Positions 35,606-44,401 of a stretch of DNA of 64,000 nt are shown here, in pieces. Origin of the DNA: JASHUC01 sp035523875 (GTDB lineage: Bacteria; Pseudomonadota; Gammaproteobacteria; Steroidobacterales; Steroidobacteraceae); the NCBI GenBank assembly GCA_035523875.1, contig DATKPY010000002.1, forward strand, positions 62,001-126,000, read 5' to 3'. Every line of letters begins with the position of its first letter. Position 1 is the first letter of the stretch. The position numbers and the translations under genes are program-made. The notes under the pieces are model-generated. The model worked only from the letters and a program-made list of their open reading frames with translations, searched no databases and was not told the origin of the DNA.

Positions 35606-36702
35606 GAGAGCGCCCTCGCAGGAGCAAACGGCGCGGGATCGATCGCGCACCCGCGACCGAGGAGGAGATCGACCACGACCCGGGCGCTGCCGAGCGCCGT
35701 CGTGATCCCCAATCCTTCGTGGCCCGCCGCAACCCACACTTGGCGCCGGTCCGGCACGGCGCCCAGGTAGGGTCTGCCATCGAGGCTCGTCGGCCGCAAT
35801 CCGCTCCACGCGCGCAGCACCTCGAGCGTTCGCAGGCCCGGCAGATACTCGAGCGCGCGCGCGAGCATCCGGTGCACGGTGGGCAGCGACACCTCGCGCC
35901 CGACGCTGCCGAACTCGCGCGAGGAGCCGATGAGAATCTGACCCGTTCGCCGGGGCTGAACGTTGAACGCGACGCTCGAGGCGGCCGCACCGCGCGCACT
36001 CTCGGTGTAGCCGAGCTCGAGCAGCTGATGTCTGATGAAGCCCGGGCAGCGGCCGGTCATGACCAGATGGCCCTTGCGCGGCCGCAGCGGCAGCATGGGG
36101 AGCAGGTCCGGCAGCGCGCAGCCGGTCGCGAGCAGGACCGGTCCGGCGAGGTGCGTGCGATCCTCGAGCAGCACGCCGTCGTCGTCGAGCGCCACGGCTC
36201 GGCGGCGCAGGAGGATCTCCGCGCCGCGGCCGCGCGCGCGCTCGATGAGAAAGCGAGCGACGTTCGGCGCGTACACGACCGCGTCGCTCGCCACGAGGAG
36301 CCCGCCGCGCAGCCCCGGCGCGAGCGCCGGCTCCAGCCGATTGAGCTCCGAGCCCGCGATCGCTTCGGCGCCGATGCTCACGCGTCGCAGCCGCTCGATC
36401 TTCGCCTCGATGGCCGCGAATTCCTCATCGCTCCGCGCGAGCCAGAGCGTGCCGCAGCGATCGAACTGCGCCGCGGGGAGCTCGCGCAGCTCCTCCCAGA
36501 GCGTGAGCGAGTACCGGGCGAGCGCGAGCTCTGCCGGGTCGTCATCGAGTGCGACCAGGTGGCCCATCGCGGCTGCGGTGGCTCCGCCGCCCACGATATC
36601 CGCCTCGACCACCGCGATGCGCAGCTTCTCGGCGGCGGCCGCGTCCGCGCAGGCCGCACCGACGATGCCCGCGCCGACGACGATCAGATCGAACGTCTTC
36701 AC
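35602..36702 (-). CDS. DadA-like FAD-dependent D-amino-acid oxidoreductase subunit (HcnC-type)
   Basis: A 366-aa DAO-fold flavoprotein: VVGAGIVGAACADAA at the N-terminus, RPRKGHLVMTG in the middle and the C-terminal AAGHEGLGITTALGSARVV FAD contact. It would carry the D-hydroxyproline oxidising site. GTG 36702 overlaps the epimerase stop as GTGA, which sets the start. In this operon it follows the epimerase directly, matching the order of reactions: L-to-D epimerisation, then oxidation. Confidence 0.91.
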   Translation of the reverse strand: MKTFDLIVVGAGIVGAACADAAAAEKLRIAVVEADIVGGGATAAAMGHLVALDDDPAELALARYSLTLWEELRELPAAQFDRCGTLWLARSDEEFAAIEAKIERLRRVSIGAEAIAGSELNRLEPALAPGLRGGLLVASDAVVYAPNVARFLIERARGRGAEILLRRRAVALDDDGVLLEDRTHLAGPVLLATGCALPDLLPMLPLRPRKGHLVMTGRCPGFIRHQLLELGYTESARGAAASSVAFNVQPRRTGQILIGSSREFGSVGREVSLPTVHRMLARALEYLPGLRTLEVLRAWSGLRPTSLDGRPYLGAVPDRRQVWVAAGHEGLGITTALGSARVVVDLLLGRGCAIDPAPFAPARALS

Positions 36703-37640
36703 ACCGGCCCGATGCCCCAGCAGAACGGATCCTGCGCATCGAGCAGCAGGCGCCCGCGCGCCGTCACGTGCGCCGTGCCGGTGATGCGCGGCAGCACGCC
36801 GCGGGGGCCGGGTGCGTAGCGCACCTCGAAGAGGCTGCCGAGGATGCCTTCCTGGCGCCACGGCTCGCCGGGCGCAAGCTTCCCGTCGGCGGCGAGGCAG
36901 GCCACCTTCGCGCTCGTTCCGGTCCCGCACGGCGAACGGTCATAGGCGAGTCCGGGACACAGCACGAAGTTGCGCGCGTGGACCCCGGGGGTCGGGGACG
37001 GGCCGCTCAACTCGATGTGGTCGATCTCAGCGTCGCCCGCACCCCTCAAGCCCCGTGCGACGAGCGCCGCGCGAATCTCCTGGGCGTAGCGCGTGAGCTC
37101 GCGATGGCGGCCGGCCTCGAGCGGAATCGGAGAATCGTCGGTAATGAAGAACCAGTTGCCGCCCCAGGCGATGTCACCGCGCACCGATCCTCGACCGGGC
37201 ACGGCGAGCTCCACGCCGGTCGCATACCGATAGCTCTCGACGTTCTCGATCGACACGGCACCATTCCCGTGCAGCTCGACCCCGACGAGGCCGACCGGCG
37301 TATCGAGCCGGTGCCGGCCGGGAGCCATCCGGCCGAGATAGGACAGCGTGTGCACGACCCCGATGCTTCCGTGGCCGCACATGCCGAGATAGCCGACGTT
37401 GTTAAAGAAGACGACGCCGGCCGCCGCCTCGGCGCTCGACGGCGGCACCAGGACCGCGCCCACGAGTGCATCCGAGCCCCGCGGCTCGCACACGATCGCC
37501 CGCCGCCACGCATCGAAGCGCGCGCGGAAGTGGGTGAGCCGCTCGGCGAGCGAACCGCGGCCGAGATCGGGAAAGCCCTCTATCACGACGCGGGTCGGCT
37601 CTCCGCCGGTATGAGAATCGATCACCTCGATCGACTGCAT
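36699..37640 (-). CDS. 4-hydroxyproline 2-epimerase (proline racemase family)
   Basis: 313 aa. Interconverts trans-4-hydroxy-L-proline and cis-4-hydroxy-D-proline without cofactor, using two cysteines. Both are present: Cys88 in GMCGHGSIG and Cys238 in DRSPCGTGTSAKVA, so it is an epimerase rather than the Cys/Thr dehydratase type. It opens with IEVIDSHTGGEPTRVV, the family hallmark. ATG 37640 is chosen as the family start; ATGs at 37649 and 37652 are also in frame. It is the first gene of a five-gene overlapped operon and is divergent from the PAS-AraC regulator. Confidence 0.94.
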   Translation of the reverse strand: MQSIEVIDSHTGGEPTRVVIEGFPDLGRGSLAERLTHFRARFDAWRRAIVCEPRGSDALVGAVLVPPSSAEAAAGVVFFNNVGYLGMCGHGSIGVVHTLSYLGRMAPGRHRLDTPVGLVGVELHGNGAVSIENVESYRYATGVELAVPGRGSVRGDIAWGGNWFFITDDSPIPLEAGRHRELTRYAQEIRAALVARGLRGAGDAEIDHIELSGPSPTPGVHARNFVLCPGLAYDRSPCGTGTSAKVACLAADGKLAPGEPWRQEGILGSLFEVRYAPGPRGVLPRITGTAHVTARGRLLLDAQDPFCWGIGPV

Positions 37641-37743
37641 GAGCAGCATCATCGCGCCGTCGGCGGTACGGTGGCTAGAGTGGACCGGTCGCGGTTCGGT
37701 GCGGAAAACGGCACAATGGACCCATCCTGCGAGGTGACCCGGC

Positions 37744-38475
37744 GTGCCCGAAGCGTTCATTGCGGTTCCCGCCCGAGAGCTCGAGGTTCTCTTCGATGCG
37801 CTTCCGGACGTGGTCTTCTTTGTCAAGGATGAGCGCGGCCGCTACACCCACGCCAACCTGACGCTGGTATCGCGCCTCGGTCTCAAACGTCGCAGTGATC
37901 TCATCGGCCGCACCGCGAGCGAGGTGTTTCCCGAAGGTCTCGGCGGGGACTACTCGGCGCAGGACCGGCGCGTGCTCGGGGGCGAGCTCATCGAGGATCA
38001 CCTCGAAGTGCACATCTTTCCGAACCGCAAACCCGGCTGGTGTCTCACCTGCAAGCGCCCGGTGCGCATCGAGAATCAGATCCGTGGCCTGATCGGGATC
38101 TCCCGCGATCTCGGCGCCCCCGAGGGACGCCATCCGACCTACGACCGGCTGCGGCGGGCGTGGACGCACCTGCAGCAGCACTACGCGGCCCCGGTGCGCA
38201 TGCAGACGCTCGCCGATCTTGCGGGACTTTCCGTCGCGCAGCTCGAGCGCCATTTCCGCCGGGTGTTCCTGCTCACTCCGCACCAGGCGCTCAACAAGCG
38301 CCGCGTCGATGCGGCGATGCGTCTGCTCGCGAGCCGGGACAGCATCGCGAGCATCGGGGCCGCTTGCGGCTTCACGGATCAGAGCGCCTTCACCCGCCGC
38401 TTCAGATCGATGGTCGGCATGACCCCGCGCGCGTATCGAGCCGCGGTCGCCGTGCGTGCGGGCACGTCGAATTGA
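37744..38475 (+). CDS. PAS-domain AraC-family transcriptional regulator
   Basis: 243 aa. N-terminal PAS domain (about 10-118: FDALPDVVFFVKDERGRYTH, IGRTASEVFPEG, IGISRDL), then an AraC-type double helix-turn-helix (about 145-235: MQTLADLAGLSVAQLERHFR, SIASIGAACGFTDQSAFTRR, GMTPRAYR). GTG start with GAGGTGA six nt upstream. It is divergent from the hydroxyproline operon across about 100 nt, so control of that operon is the simplest reading. The PAS domain would sense a small ligand. The formamidase-like gene follows after 12 nt. Confidence 0.92.
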   Translation: MPEAFIAVPARELEVLFDALPDVVFFVKDERGRYTHANLTLVSRLGLKRRSDLIGRTASEVFPEGLGGDYSAQDRRVLGGELIEDHLEVHIFPNRKPGWCLTCKRPVRIENQIRGLIGISRDLGAPEGRHPTYDRLRRAWTHLQQHYAAPVRMQTLADLAGLSVAQLERHFRRVFLLTPHQALNKRRVDAAMRLLASRDSIASIGAACGFTDQSAFTRRFRSMVGMTPRAYRAAVAVRAGTSN

Positions 38476-38487
38476 CCGGAGACACCC

Positions 38488-39447
38488 ATGCACGATGCAA
38501 CGCACCGCCACGCGAACGCGCACACGATCCATCGCGCGGATCAGCACTTGAGCTGGGACAAGAGCCGCGCCCCCGCGATACGGATCGCACCCGGCGACAC
38601 GGTTGAGTTCCGCGACATCGATGCCATGTGCGGGCAGATCACACCGCAGTCGACCGTGGAGTCACTCACCCGGCTCGACTTCGCGCGCGTCAATCCCGTT
38701 GCCGGACCCGTCTACGTCGAGGGCGCGGAAGCCGGAGATACGCTCAAAGTGACTCTGCTCGGGTTCGAGCCCTCGGGGTGGGCCTGGACCGGCATCATCC
38801 CGGGCTTCGGACTGCTCGCGGATGATTTTCCGAATCCTGCGCTGCACATCTGGTCGTACGACCGCACCTTCGCAACCCCCGCGGCCTTTGGACGATTCGC
38901 GCGGGTGCCCTTGAAGCCGTTCTGCGGCACCACGGGGGTCGCACCCAAGGCGCCGGGAAGTCACAGCACGATTCCGCCGTATGCCACGGGCGGTAATATG
39001 GATATTCGCGATCTCAGCGAGGGCGTCGAGCTCTATCTGCCCATCGAGGTGGAGGGGGCGCTCTACTCCATCGGCGATCCGCACGCCGCGCAGGGCGACG
39101 GCGAGGTGTGCGGCACGGCGATCGAGACGCCGATGAGCGTTCAGGCGAGGATTGATTTGGTGAAGGGTGAGAACCTGCGCTTTCCGCGCTTTGTCTGTCC
39201 GCGGCCGGTCAGCCGCCATCTCGATGCCAAAGGGTACGAGGTGACGACCGGGATCGGGCCGGATCTGATGGAGGCCGCGAAGAATGCGGTGCGCGGAATG
39301 ATCGAGCTTCTCGGTAAGACGCATGGCCTCGCGGCCGAGGACGCCTACATGCTCGCAAGCGTCTGCGGGGACCTGCGCATCAGCGAGATCGTCGACCGCC
39401 CCAACTGGGTCGTCTCGATGTATCTCCCGCGCGTGGTGTTCGACTGA
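38488..39447 (+). CDS. Acetamidase/formamidase family protein
   Basis: A 319-aa FmdA/AmdA-family amidase. Recognisable blocks are PGDTVEFRDIDAMCGQIT, VNPVAGPVYVEGAEAGDTL, the GG-containing GGNMDIRDL, LPIEVEGALYSIGDPHAAQG-type segment with GDGEVCGTAIE, and DAYMLASVCGDLRISEIVD. These match the family throughout. It would hydrolyse formamide, acetamide or another small amide to ammonia and acid. A GGAG ribosome site lies upstream of the ATG. It is probably co-transcribed with the PAS-AraC regulator; whether it belongs to hydroxyproline use is unclear. Confidence 0.92.
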   Translation: MHDATHRHANAHTIHRADQHLSWDKSRAPAIRIAPGDTVEFRDIDAMCGQITPQSTVESLTRLDFARVNPVAGPVYVEGAEAGDTLKVTLLGFEPSGWAWTGIIPGFGLLADDFPNPALHIWSYDRTFATPAAFGRFARVPLKPFCGTTGVAPKAPGSHSTIPPYATGGNMDIRDLSEGVELYLPIEVEGALYSIGDPHAAQGDGEVCGTAIETPMSVQARIDLVKGENLRFPRFVCPRPVSRHLDAKGYEVTTGIGPDLMEAAKNAVRGMIELLGKTHGLAAEDAYMLASVCGDLRISEIVDRPNWVVSMYLPRVVFD

Positions 39448-39566
39448 GTCTGGCTCGCGATCGTACGGTGCGAATGGCGCGGCCGCGCGACGTTGCTGCA
39501 AACAATCTGTAGCACTGATGAGCTAACGTTCCCGCACTCGATAACGACGTCCCGCGGGGGGATTCC

Positions 39567-39812
39567 ATGAGCGCCGTGCACCGGGAGCAAGCCGAGTGGC
39601 TTGATCCGAGGTTCTGGGACCGCCTGGACCGTCTGGAGAGCCATCACAGACAGATCCAGTCGGATCACGAGGTCGCGCGACGGCGGCTCGACCGCACCGA
39701 TCCGGCGGCGATGCGAGAGCTCCACGAGGCGTGGCAGAGCTACTGCAAGGTAATCGCAGAGCTCGATCGGGCGGCCGCGGAGCTCGAGACGCTGTGGAGC
39801 AGCGTGCCCTAA
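39567..39812 (+). CDS. Small helical protein of unknown function (81 aa)
   Basis: No family recognised. Acidic/basic alternating helical sequence without signal peptide or membrane segment (FWDRLDRLESHHRQIQSDHE, VIAELDRAAAELETLW), likely a small coiled coil. A strong GGGGGGA ribosome site sits 6 nt before the ATG, and codon choice is GC3-rich like its neighbours, which supports a real gene. It is followed after 18 nt by another small gene with its own ribosome site. Confidence 0.6.
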   Translation: MSAVHREQAEWLDPRFWDRLDRLESHHRQIQSDHEVARRRLDRTDPAAMRELHEAWQSYCKVIAELDRAAAELETLWSSVP

Positions 39813-39830
39813 GATCTCGCGGAGCGCCCC

Positions 39831-40103
39831 ATGAAGCTCCTCTCCCGCCGCTCGCTCGCGCAGCTCACTGCGCTGCAGGCGAGCGTGACGGAATTCGCGG
39901 CGCGCCGCAGCACCGCGCTGCGGCTCTTCGTCGCCAGTCGCCAGGCGGCAACCGTGTACGCGCAGCGGGAGTTCTGGATGGAGTTCTCGTGGCACCATCA
40001 GGAGTACCGCATCGCGGTCCAGCGGCTCGCCCGGTTCTGCCTCGCGCACCAAGGGGCTCTCGAGCGCACGGCACGTGCGCAACAGTTGCGCGAGTCGTCC
40101 TGA
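39831..40103 (+). CDS. Small basic helical protein of unknown function (90 aa)
   Basis: No family recognised. Basic and aromatic (AQREFWMEFSWHHQEYRIAV), predicted helical, no signal peptide. GGAGCG lies 5 nt before the ATG. It forms a pair with the 81-aa gene 18 nt upstream; both are soluble and of similar size, so they may interact. It is followed by 140 nt of intergenic sequence before gmd. Confidence 0.55.
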   Translation: MKLLSRRSLAQLTALQASVTEFAARRSTALRLFVASRQAATVYAQREFWMEFSWHHQEYRIAVQRLARFCLAHQGALERTARAQQLRESS

Positions 40104-40243
40104 GTGGACGTGGCGAGCCGGGGCTTCGTCACCGGGCACCGTGGCAGCGCCGCGCGCGGCATGCTGCGCCACGAAACCGCAATGGAGCTGTAGCACGCAC
40201 TGGCTAGGGTAGTTCGGGGCATCGAAGGCAAGGGCGGGAATTA

Positions 40244-41329
40244 ATGAAAAGAGCACTGATCACCGGCGTCACCGGACAGGACGGTGCCTACTTGGCAGAG
40301 CTGTTGCTCGGCAAGGGCTACGAAGTTCACGGCCTCAAGCGTAGGAGTTCGCTCCTTAACACCGATCGCATCGATCACCTCTACGAAGACCCCCATACCC
40401 CCAATGTGAGGCTGAAGCTGCATTACGGTGACCTCACCGACGCCACCAATCTCATCCGGGTCATCCAGCAGGTGCAGCCGGACGAGATCTACAATCTAGC
40501 CGCGCAAAGTCACGTGATGGTCTCCTTCGAGTCTCCCGAATACACGGCCAACGCTGATGCGCTCGGGACGCTACGCATTCTGGAGGCAATCCGCATTCTG
40601 GGTCTCGAGAAACGCACGCGGTTCTACCAGGCCTCGACCTCGGAAATGTTCGGCAAAGTGACCGAGACGCCGCAGACGGAGACGACGCGCTTCAATCCGC
40701 GCTCCCCGTACGCCGTCGCGAAGGTGTACGCGTACTGGATCACGGTCAGCTACCGCGAGGCCTATGGGCTCTACGCCTGCAACGGCATCCTCTTCAATCA
40801 TGAGTCCCCAATCCGCGGCGAGACGTTCGTATCCCGCAAGATCACGCGCGGTCTCGCGCGCGTTGCCGAGGGCCTCCAGGCTTGCGTGCATCTGGGCAAC
40901 CTCGATGCACGGCGCGACTGGGGACACGCTCGCGACTACGTCGATGCGCAATGGCGCATGCTGCAGCAGAGCGAGCCGCAGGACTACGTGATCGCGAGCG
41001 GTGTACAGCACTCAGTGCGCGAATTCGCAGAGAAGGCCGCGGCGTTCCTCGGCATGCGCCTCGAGTGGCGTGGCCACGGTCTCGAGGAGGCTGGTGTCGA
41101 CCGCAAGACCGGCCGAACGGTGATTCGGCTCGATGCGCGCTATGTTCGTCCCGCCGAGGTCGAAACGCTGCTCGGCGACGCCTCCAAGGCGCGCCGCGAG
41201 CTTGGGTGGTCGCCGCGCGTGAGCTTCGAGGATTTGGTGAGCGAGATGGTGGCGGAGGATCTGAGCCTGGCCCGCCGCGATGGGCTCGTGCTGCGCGAGG
41301 GATATCGTGCGGCGCAGGCGTTCGAGTAA
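40244..41329 (+). CDS. gmd: GDP-mannose 4,6-dehydratase
   Basis: A 361-aa extended SDR that makes GDP-4-keto-6-deoxymannose, precursor of GDP-fucose, GDP-rhamnose and related sugars. ITGVTGQDGAYLAELL binds NADP, KRRSSLLNTDRIDHLY is the typical NADP arginine segment, and YAVAK holds the catalytic Tyr and Lys. STSEMFG and NHESPIRGE are the substrate-site motifs. AAGGGCGGGA precedes the ATG. It marks the start of the polysaccharide locus. No fucose synthase or rhamnose reductase gene is in the window, so the final sugar is unknown. Confidence 0.95.
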   Translation: MKRALITGVTGQDGAYLAELLLGKGYEVHGLKRRSSLLNTDRIDHLYEDPHTPNVRLKLHYGDLTDATNLIRVIQQVQPDEIYNLAAQSHVMVSFESPEYTANADALGTLRILEAIRILGLEKRTRFYQASTSEMFGKVTETPQTETTRFNPRSPYAVAKVYAYWITVSYREAYGLYACNGILFNHESPIRGETFVSRKITRGLARVAEGLQACVHLGNLDARRDWGHARDYVDAQWRMLQQSEPQDYVIASGVQHSVREFAEKAAAFLGMRLEWRGHGLEEAGVDRKTGRTVIRLDARYVRPAEVETLLGDASKARRELGWSPRVSFEDLVSEMVAEDLSLARRDGLVLREGYRAAQAFE

Positions 41330-41350
41330 TCGCGGCGGCGAATCCGAGAT

Positions 41351-42256
41351 TCAGTCGAGGCTCGCTTGAAGCTTCGCGAGCTCGATCTCGTTGATCGAGA
41401 TACCGAGCTTTGCCGTGAATCGATTGATATAAGCGCGTTCTAGCTCCTGCGTTCGCCGTGTGCGCAGGTCCGCGGCGATTCGATCGCGCACCTGTGAAAG
41501 CGGCGGCAAAGCAATCGGGCGCTTCGCGATGAGCTTGACGAAGTGCAGGCCCTGCGAGGTCTTCACCGGGCCGGACACCTGCCCGGGCGCGAGCGAGCTC
41601 ACGACCTTGTACACCTCGGGAACCATGCGCTCGCCGGGAATGAAGCCGAGGTCGCCCCCGTTCGGCGCGCTCTGGCTGTCCTCCGACTGCGCGCGGGCGA
41701 GCTCGGCGAAATCATCCGCGTTGACGCGCGAGGCGATGTCCGTTGCCTTGCGCAGCGCGGCATTCAGGGCCGCCGGATCGCCGCCGTCCGGCGCACGGAT
41801 GAAGATCTGCGCGATGTGATACTCGGCGGGCGCGGCGGCTCGGGCGGCGTCGTAAGCGGCCTGCACATCGGCCGCGCTCGGATAGCTGGTGGGAACGTTC
41901 GCCTGGCTCGCGATCCAGAGCCGGACGAGCGCATCGCGCTGCAACTCGCGTAGCTGCACGAGCGTTTTCGGGTCGTGATCGAAACCGGCCGCACGCACGT
42001 CCGAGAGAATCGTCCGCTGCGCGATCTCCGACCGCAGCAGCTGTTCGAGTGCCGGGAGACTCGAGTGGATCACTCGGCGGGAGCTCTCGGGAAGCGCCGC
42101 GACTGCCGTTCGAACGTCCGCCGCACTGAGCGCGACGGAGCCGCCCTGCGCGATAACCAGATTCGCGTCGGCTCGCGCAACCTGAGCTAGGAGCAATGCC
42201 AGGGGTACGCAGCCGAGGAGCCAGAGGATGGGCGATTCGCGATTCTTCGGGTTCAT
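41351..42256 (-). CDS. PpiC-type peptidyl-prolyl isomerase of the exopolysaccharide locus (EpsD-like)
   Basis: 301 aa: signal peptide (about 10-30, ending ARADA), a SurA-like helical arm and an intact parvulin domain (EYHIAQIFIRAP, then NGGDLGFIPGERMVPEVYKV, GPVKTSQGLHFVKLI). Unlike the PpiC-like protein at 18490 it keeps the GGDLGF motif. Isomerases of this kind (EpsD) are found beside Wzz-like genes in exopolysaccharide loci, and here it is divergent from wzz. AAGGA precedes the ATG. It probably assists folding of envelope export parts. Confidence 0.9.
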   Translation of the reverse strand: MNPKNRESPILWLLGCVPLALLLAQVARADANLVIAQGGSVALSAADVRTAVAALPESSRRVIHSSLPALEQLLRSEIAQRTILSDVRAAGFDHDPKTLVQLRELQRDALVRLWIASQANVPTSYPSAADVQAAYDAARAAAPAEYHIAQIFIRAPDGGDPAALNAALRKATDIASRVNADDFAELARAQSEDSQSAPNGGDLGFIPGERMVPEVYKVVSSLAPGQVSGPVKTSQGLHFVKLIAKRPIALPPLSQVRDRIAADLRTRRTQELERAYINRFTAKLGISINEIELAKLQASLD

Positions 42257-42498
42257 GCATGGTCCTTAAGGAGACGGTTGTGCGGCGGTGAGCAGATCGG
42301 CGCTGAATCAGCGGGGCGGGACGCGCGGCGCGCCGAGAATAGCCGCAATGTCATTGTCATTTCAATCACGAACCGATCGGAGCGCGACTGCCATACAAAT
42401 GTCATCTTCAACACATAGGCTGGGTATTCGCGGGCAGCGAACGAGTCCACGTGCAGCCGGTGCGGCTCGGGCCATTAGAATGATCTGCGCTGCGGATC
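42257..42498. promoter_or_regulatory. Divergent control region of the polysaccharide locus
   Basis: 242 nt between the divergent PpiC and Wzz genes, more AT-rich than its surroundings from 42345 to 42420. It contains AATGTCAT twice (42347-42354 and 42398-42405), 51 bp apart, which is about five helical turns. It probably holds promoters for both directions; no factor can be assigned. Confidence 0.4.
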
Positions 42499-44382
42499 GT
42501 GCGTGACGAAATCGCAGCGGCACCGGAACACCTCGTGGCGACAGCAGAACAATCATTCAACCTCTCGCAGTTCTGGGCCGCGGCCCGGCGCCACGCGCTG
42601 GCGGTGCTGATCACCTTCGGCGCCGTCACCGTGGGGACCATCGCGACGGCCTTCCTCTGGCCGCCGACGTACAGCTCCACGGGCACGATCCTCATCGAGC
42701 AGCAGGAGCTGCCGGCGGACCTCGTCCGCTCGACGGTGTCCACCTACGCCTCACAGCGCGTCCAGGTGATTGCACAGCGGGTCATGACGACCGAGAACCT
42801 GATGGGAATCATCGAGCGGTATAACCTCTATCCCGATCTTCGCAAGCGCGAACCGCGCGAGGAAGTCGTCGCGAAGATGCGCAAGGCAACGAGTCTGGAG
42901 ATGATCAGCGCGGATGTGATCGATCCGCGCAATGGCCAGCCGACGAAGGCAACGATCGCTTTCTCCCTGACCTACAGCAACCGCTCTCCGCAGCTCGCCG
43001 CCCAGGTGGCAAACGAGCTCGTGTCGCTCTACCTGCAGCAGAACATCGAGACGAGGGAGAAGACCGCGCAGGATGCGGTGACTTTCCTGCAAAGCGAAAG
43101 CGTGCGGCTGAGTCACGACATCGACACCCAGCAGGCAAAGATCGCCGCGTTCAAGCGTAAGAACGCCAACGATTTGCCCGAGCTCACGCAGCTCAATCTC
43201 ACCGACCTCAACCAGACCCAGAACGAGATCCTGGAGACAGATACGCAGATTCAGTCGTACGAGCAGCAGTTGATCTTCCTCGATTCCCAGCTGGCACAAA
43301 TCAATCCAACGGCACAGGTCTACGATTCCACCGGCCAGCGCGTGCAGTCCCCGGAGGACCTCCTCAAGTCGCTGCGCAGCCAGTACGCGCGCGATTCGGC
43401 GCTCTATGCCCCCGATTTCCCGGACGTAGTGCGGGAGAAGCGGGAGATTGCCGCGCTCGAGAAAAGCGTGCGCGGCGAGAAACCCGGGAACCTCGTCAAT
43501 GACTATCGGCGGGAGCTCGAGGATGCACAGACGCGCCTCGACGATGCGAAGCATCGATACGCGCCCGATCATCCGGACGTGATTCGCCTGCAGAAGCTCG
43601 TCGACTCCCTACAGCAGCAAGTACGGACGGCCGAGAAGATCGCTGTGAGCGGTGCGGCTGCGGCCAGAGGCGGCGGTGTCGCGGGCAGTGCCGCCGCAGC
43701 GAGCGCCCGCGCGGTGCCGAATCCCTCGATCTTCGACCCGGATGCCGAGGCGGACAATCCCTCGTACGTTCAGCTGCGGACGCAGCGCGAGGCAGCCGCC
43801 AACGAGAAGAAGGCTCTCGAGGACAAGAAAGCGACGCTGCAGGCTCGATACGACGACTACGAGCGGCGTCTCGCACTGACGCCCGCCGTCGAGCGCGCGT
43901 ACTCGGAGATGCTCCGTGATCTCTCCTCGGATCAGAGCCAGTATGCGGAGATCCGCGGGAAGCTGATGGAGGCCGACATTGCCGACAACCTCGAGACCGA
44001 GCGCAAGGGCGAGCGATTCACGTTGATCGAGCCGCCTCTCGTGCCGGAAGAGCCGGCAAGCCCGAATCGCCCGCTCATCCTTGCTTTTGGCTTCCTCGCC
44101 GCCTTCGGGATGGCGCTCGGCATGGTCTCCCTGCTCGAGTCCATCGATGGAAGCGTGCGTGGCCGCCTTGACCTGCAGCAGCTTCTCACAGTGCCGCCGC
44201 TCGCGACCATTCCGCTCATGCTGACCAGCGTCGATCACGCCAACAGGAGGCGCCGTCGGCGGTACGCCTTGGCCGGAGCGGCAGGCAGCCTCGCCCTTGC
44301 GTTGCTCGCGGTGCATCTGCTCTATCGCCCGCTCGATGTGCTCTGGGCGATCGCGCTGCGCCAGCTCGGCGTCGAGACCTGA
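42499..44382 (+). CDS. Wzz/GNVR-type chain-length determinant and polysaccharide co-polymerase
   Basis: 627 aa. Wzz domain with a first membrane helix (about 34-54), a long periplasmic coiled-coil region (RLSHDIDTQQAKIAAFKRKN and onward), a GNVR-like block (PAVERAYSEMLRDLSSDQSQ) and a second helix (about 527-550). A third hydrophobic helix (589-609) follows after an Arg-rich patch. It has no kinase domain; that is the separate next gene. The start is GTG 42499; GTG 42535 is also in frame and gives a more usual N-terminus. It sets chain length and couples polymerisation to export. Confidence 0.9.
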   Translation: MRDEIAAAPEHLVATAEQSFNLSQFWAAARRHALAVLITFGAVTVGTIATAFLWPPTYSSTGTILIEQQELPADLVRSTVSTYASQRVQVIAQRVMTTENLMGIIERYNLYPDLRKREPREEVVAKMRKATSLEMISADVIDPRNGQPTKATIAFSLTYSNRSPQLAAQVANELVSLYLQQNIETREKTAQDAVTFLQSESVRLSHDIDTQQAKIAAFKRKNANDLPELTQLNLTDLNQTQNEILETDTQIQSYEQQLIFLDSQLAQINPTAQVYDSTGQRVQSPEDLLKSLRSQYARDSALYAPDFPDVVREKREIAALEKSVRGEKPGNLVNDYRRELEDAQTRLDDAKHRYAPDHPDVIRLQKLVDSLQQQVRTAEKIAVSGAAAARGGGVAGSAAAASARAVPNPSIFDPDAEADNPSYVQLRTQREAAANEKKALEDKKATLQARYDDYERRLALTPAVERAYSEMLRDLSSDQSQYAEIRGKLMEADIADNLETERKGERFTLIEPPLVPEEPASPNRPLILAFGFLAAFGMALGMVSLLESIDGSVRGRLDLQQLLTVPPLATIPLMLTSVDHANRRRRRRYALAGAAGSLALALLAVHLLYRPLDVLWAIALRQLGVET

Positions 44383-44401
44383 CCAACGAGCGCATTCGAC
44401 G

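Noticed and set aside
35360..35809. Long N-terminal extension of the 2Fe-2S subunit
   Set aside because: The extra 68 residues are a shadow of the DadA-like gene; the ATG at 35605 overlaps the upstream stop and begins the ferredoxin fold.
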